From CAZESH01 sp964514665 (GTDB taxonomy: Bacteria > Bacillota > Bacilli > Paenibacillales > KCTC-25726), in NCBI GenBank assembly GCA_964514665.1, contig CAZESH010000094.1:1-13499 (forward strand): a stretch of DNA of 13,499 bases. The letters run 5' to 3'. Every line of letters starts with the position of its first letter. Position 1 is the first letter of the stretch. Below the pieces are notes generated by a model. It searched no databases and had not been told where the DNA came from. It saw only the letters and a program-made list of their open reading frames with translations. A program made the translations under genes and the position numbers. Positions 12,926 through 13,499 of the stretch are shown in pieces.

Positions 12926-13499
12926 ATGAAATCGGTCGTAATCGGGAATACAGGAGAGCGTTCTTACGTTGCGGCTGCCGAGCTTGATAAGCCGGGCCTG
13001 AGGGGCCCGCAGGATGTGCTGATCAAAGCGATCTGCATCGGGCTTGACGGAACGGACCGTGAAATTATAACGAAGAACTTTGGAAGACTGCCGGCCGGGC
13101 AGACGCAAATGGTCATCGGCCACGAATTGCTGGGGGTTGTCGAGCTGGCCGGTGAACAGTCGGGTTTGAACCAGGGCGATCTTGTAACGGCTTTGGTAAG
13201 AAGACCTTGCAACGATGAAGCCTGCATCAATTGCCGCAATCAACGGCAGGATTTTTGCGAGACCGGCAATTATTTGGAGAGGGGCATCAGCGGGGCGGAT
13301 GGATTCTTATGCGAATACGTGATTGAGGATGCGAGCTATGTGGTCAAGGTTCCGTACGAATGTCTGGAGTACGGAGTGCTGGTTGAACCGCAAAGCATTG
13401 TGGAAAAAGTGTGGAATCAAGCCCTGAAAATTCAGCAGCGCATGCTGTGGCAGCCCAAAACAGCGCTTGTTCTGGGCTCCGGGCCGCTTGGCATTCTGG
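12926..13499 (+). CDS. Glucose 1-dehydrogenase-like zinc alcohol dehydrogenase (partial)
   Basis: The N-terminal 191 residues of a medium-chain Zn dehydrogenase of the glucose-dehydrogenase type, cut by the window end. The GroES-like catalytic domain shows IGLDGTDREI (39-47), IGHELLG (H66, E67), structural-zinc cysteines C95, C100, C103 and C111 in RRPC...CINC...DFC, TGNYLERGI (113-121), VLVEPQS (E154), and the Rossmann start GSGPLG (184-189). The usual catalytic-zinc Cys (GICGTD) is Asp41 here, a substitution I recall from haloarchaeal glucose dehydrogenase. AGAAGG at 12911-12916 lies 9 nt before ATG 12926 and only 3 nt before ATG 12920, so 12926 is preferred; either way the gene is coupled to the epimerase. 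It likely oxidises the pathway's sugar or polyol with NAD(P). Confidence 0.88.
   Translation, partial: MKSVVIGNTGERSYVAAAELDKPGLRGPQDVLIKAICIGLDGTDREIITKNFGRLPAGQTQMVIGHELLGVVELAGEQSGLNQGDLVTALVRRPCNDEACINCRNQRQDFCETGNYLERGISGADGFLCEYVIEDASYVVKVPYECLEYGVLVEPQSIVEKVWNQALKIQQRMLWQPKTALVLGSGPLGIL

Overview
The window looks like chromosomal DNA of a low-to-mid GC, endospore-former-type Bacillota, probably Bacillales and perhaps Paenibacillaceae-like. The signs are strong AGGAGG-type ribosome binding sites, U-tailed terminators, and family members typical of that group. This is inference from style and gene content; no marker gene fixes the species.

Layout. (1) 1-2700: an acetamidase/formamidase-family gene and an APC-superfamily permease form a two-gene operon bounded by rho-independent terminators. 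(2) About 2700-3930: an AT-rich stretch with two overlapping broken genes. The first joins a Rossmann/TIR-like N-terminal segment to a possible nuclease-like C-terminal part; the second is a restriction-endonuclease-like (PDDEXK) gene. I read them as a decayed defence-type operon, followed by its own terminator. (3) 3930-9040: a pseudogene graveyard. Intact in it are a small basic protein of unknown function (minus strand) and an MFS transporter. Around them lie remnants of a ferritin-like/Mn-catalase-like gene, an APH-type kinase, two copies of a free-methionine-(R)-sulfoxide-reductase gene (GAF family), two copies of a GNAT acetyltransferase, and an aldo/keto reductase. The duplicated fRMsr-GNAT block (about 5311-6225 and 8021-8860, direct orientation) ends in a cluster of strong palindromes sharing the core CTGTATGAA/TTCATACAG. 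The two copies have lost different parts.

(4) 9044-11182: a compact regulatory-looking module. A GyrI-like effector-binding protein and an unrecognised 154-residue protein form a minus-strand operon, divergent from a YafY/WYL-type regulator. A good promoter with a perfect inverted repeat in its spacer lies between them. (5) 11183-13499: the start of a sugar-metabolism operon on the plus strand: an HPS/KGPDC-family aldolase/decarboxylase, a TIM-barrel sugar-phosphate isomerase/epimerase, and a zinc-dependent glucose-dehydrogenase-like enzyme that runs off the window. Together these suggest oxidation, epimerisation and C-C cleavage of a sugar or sugar acid, loosely like the ascorbate (Ula) or RuMP chemistry, but with a substrate I cannot name.

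No rRNA, tRNA, CRISPR array or recognisable transposase was seen. The most interesting signals are the decayed two-nuclease-like operon, the duplicated and complementarily decayed block with its palindrome family, and the regulator/effector-binding/unknown-protein module.
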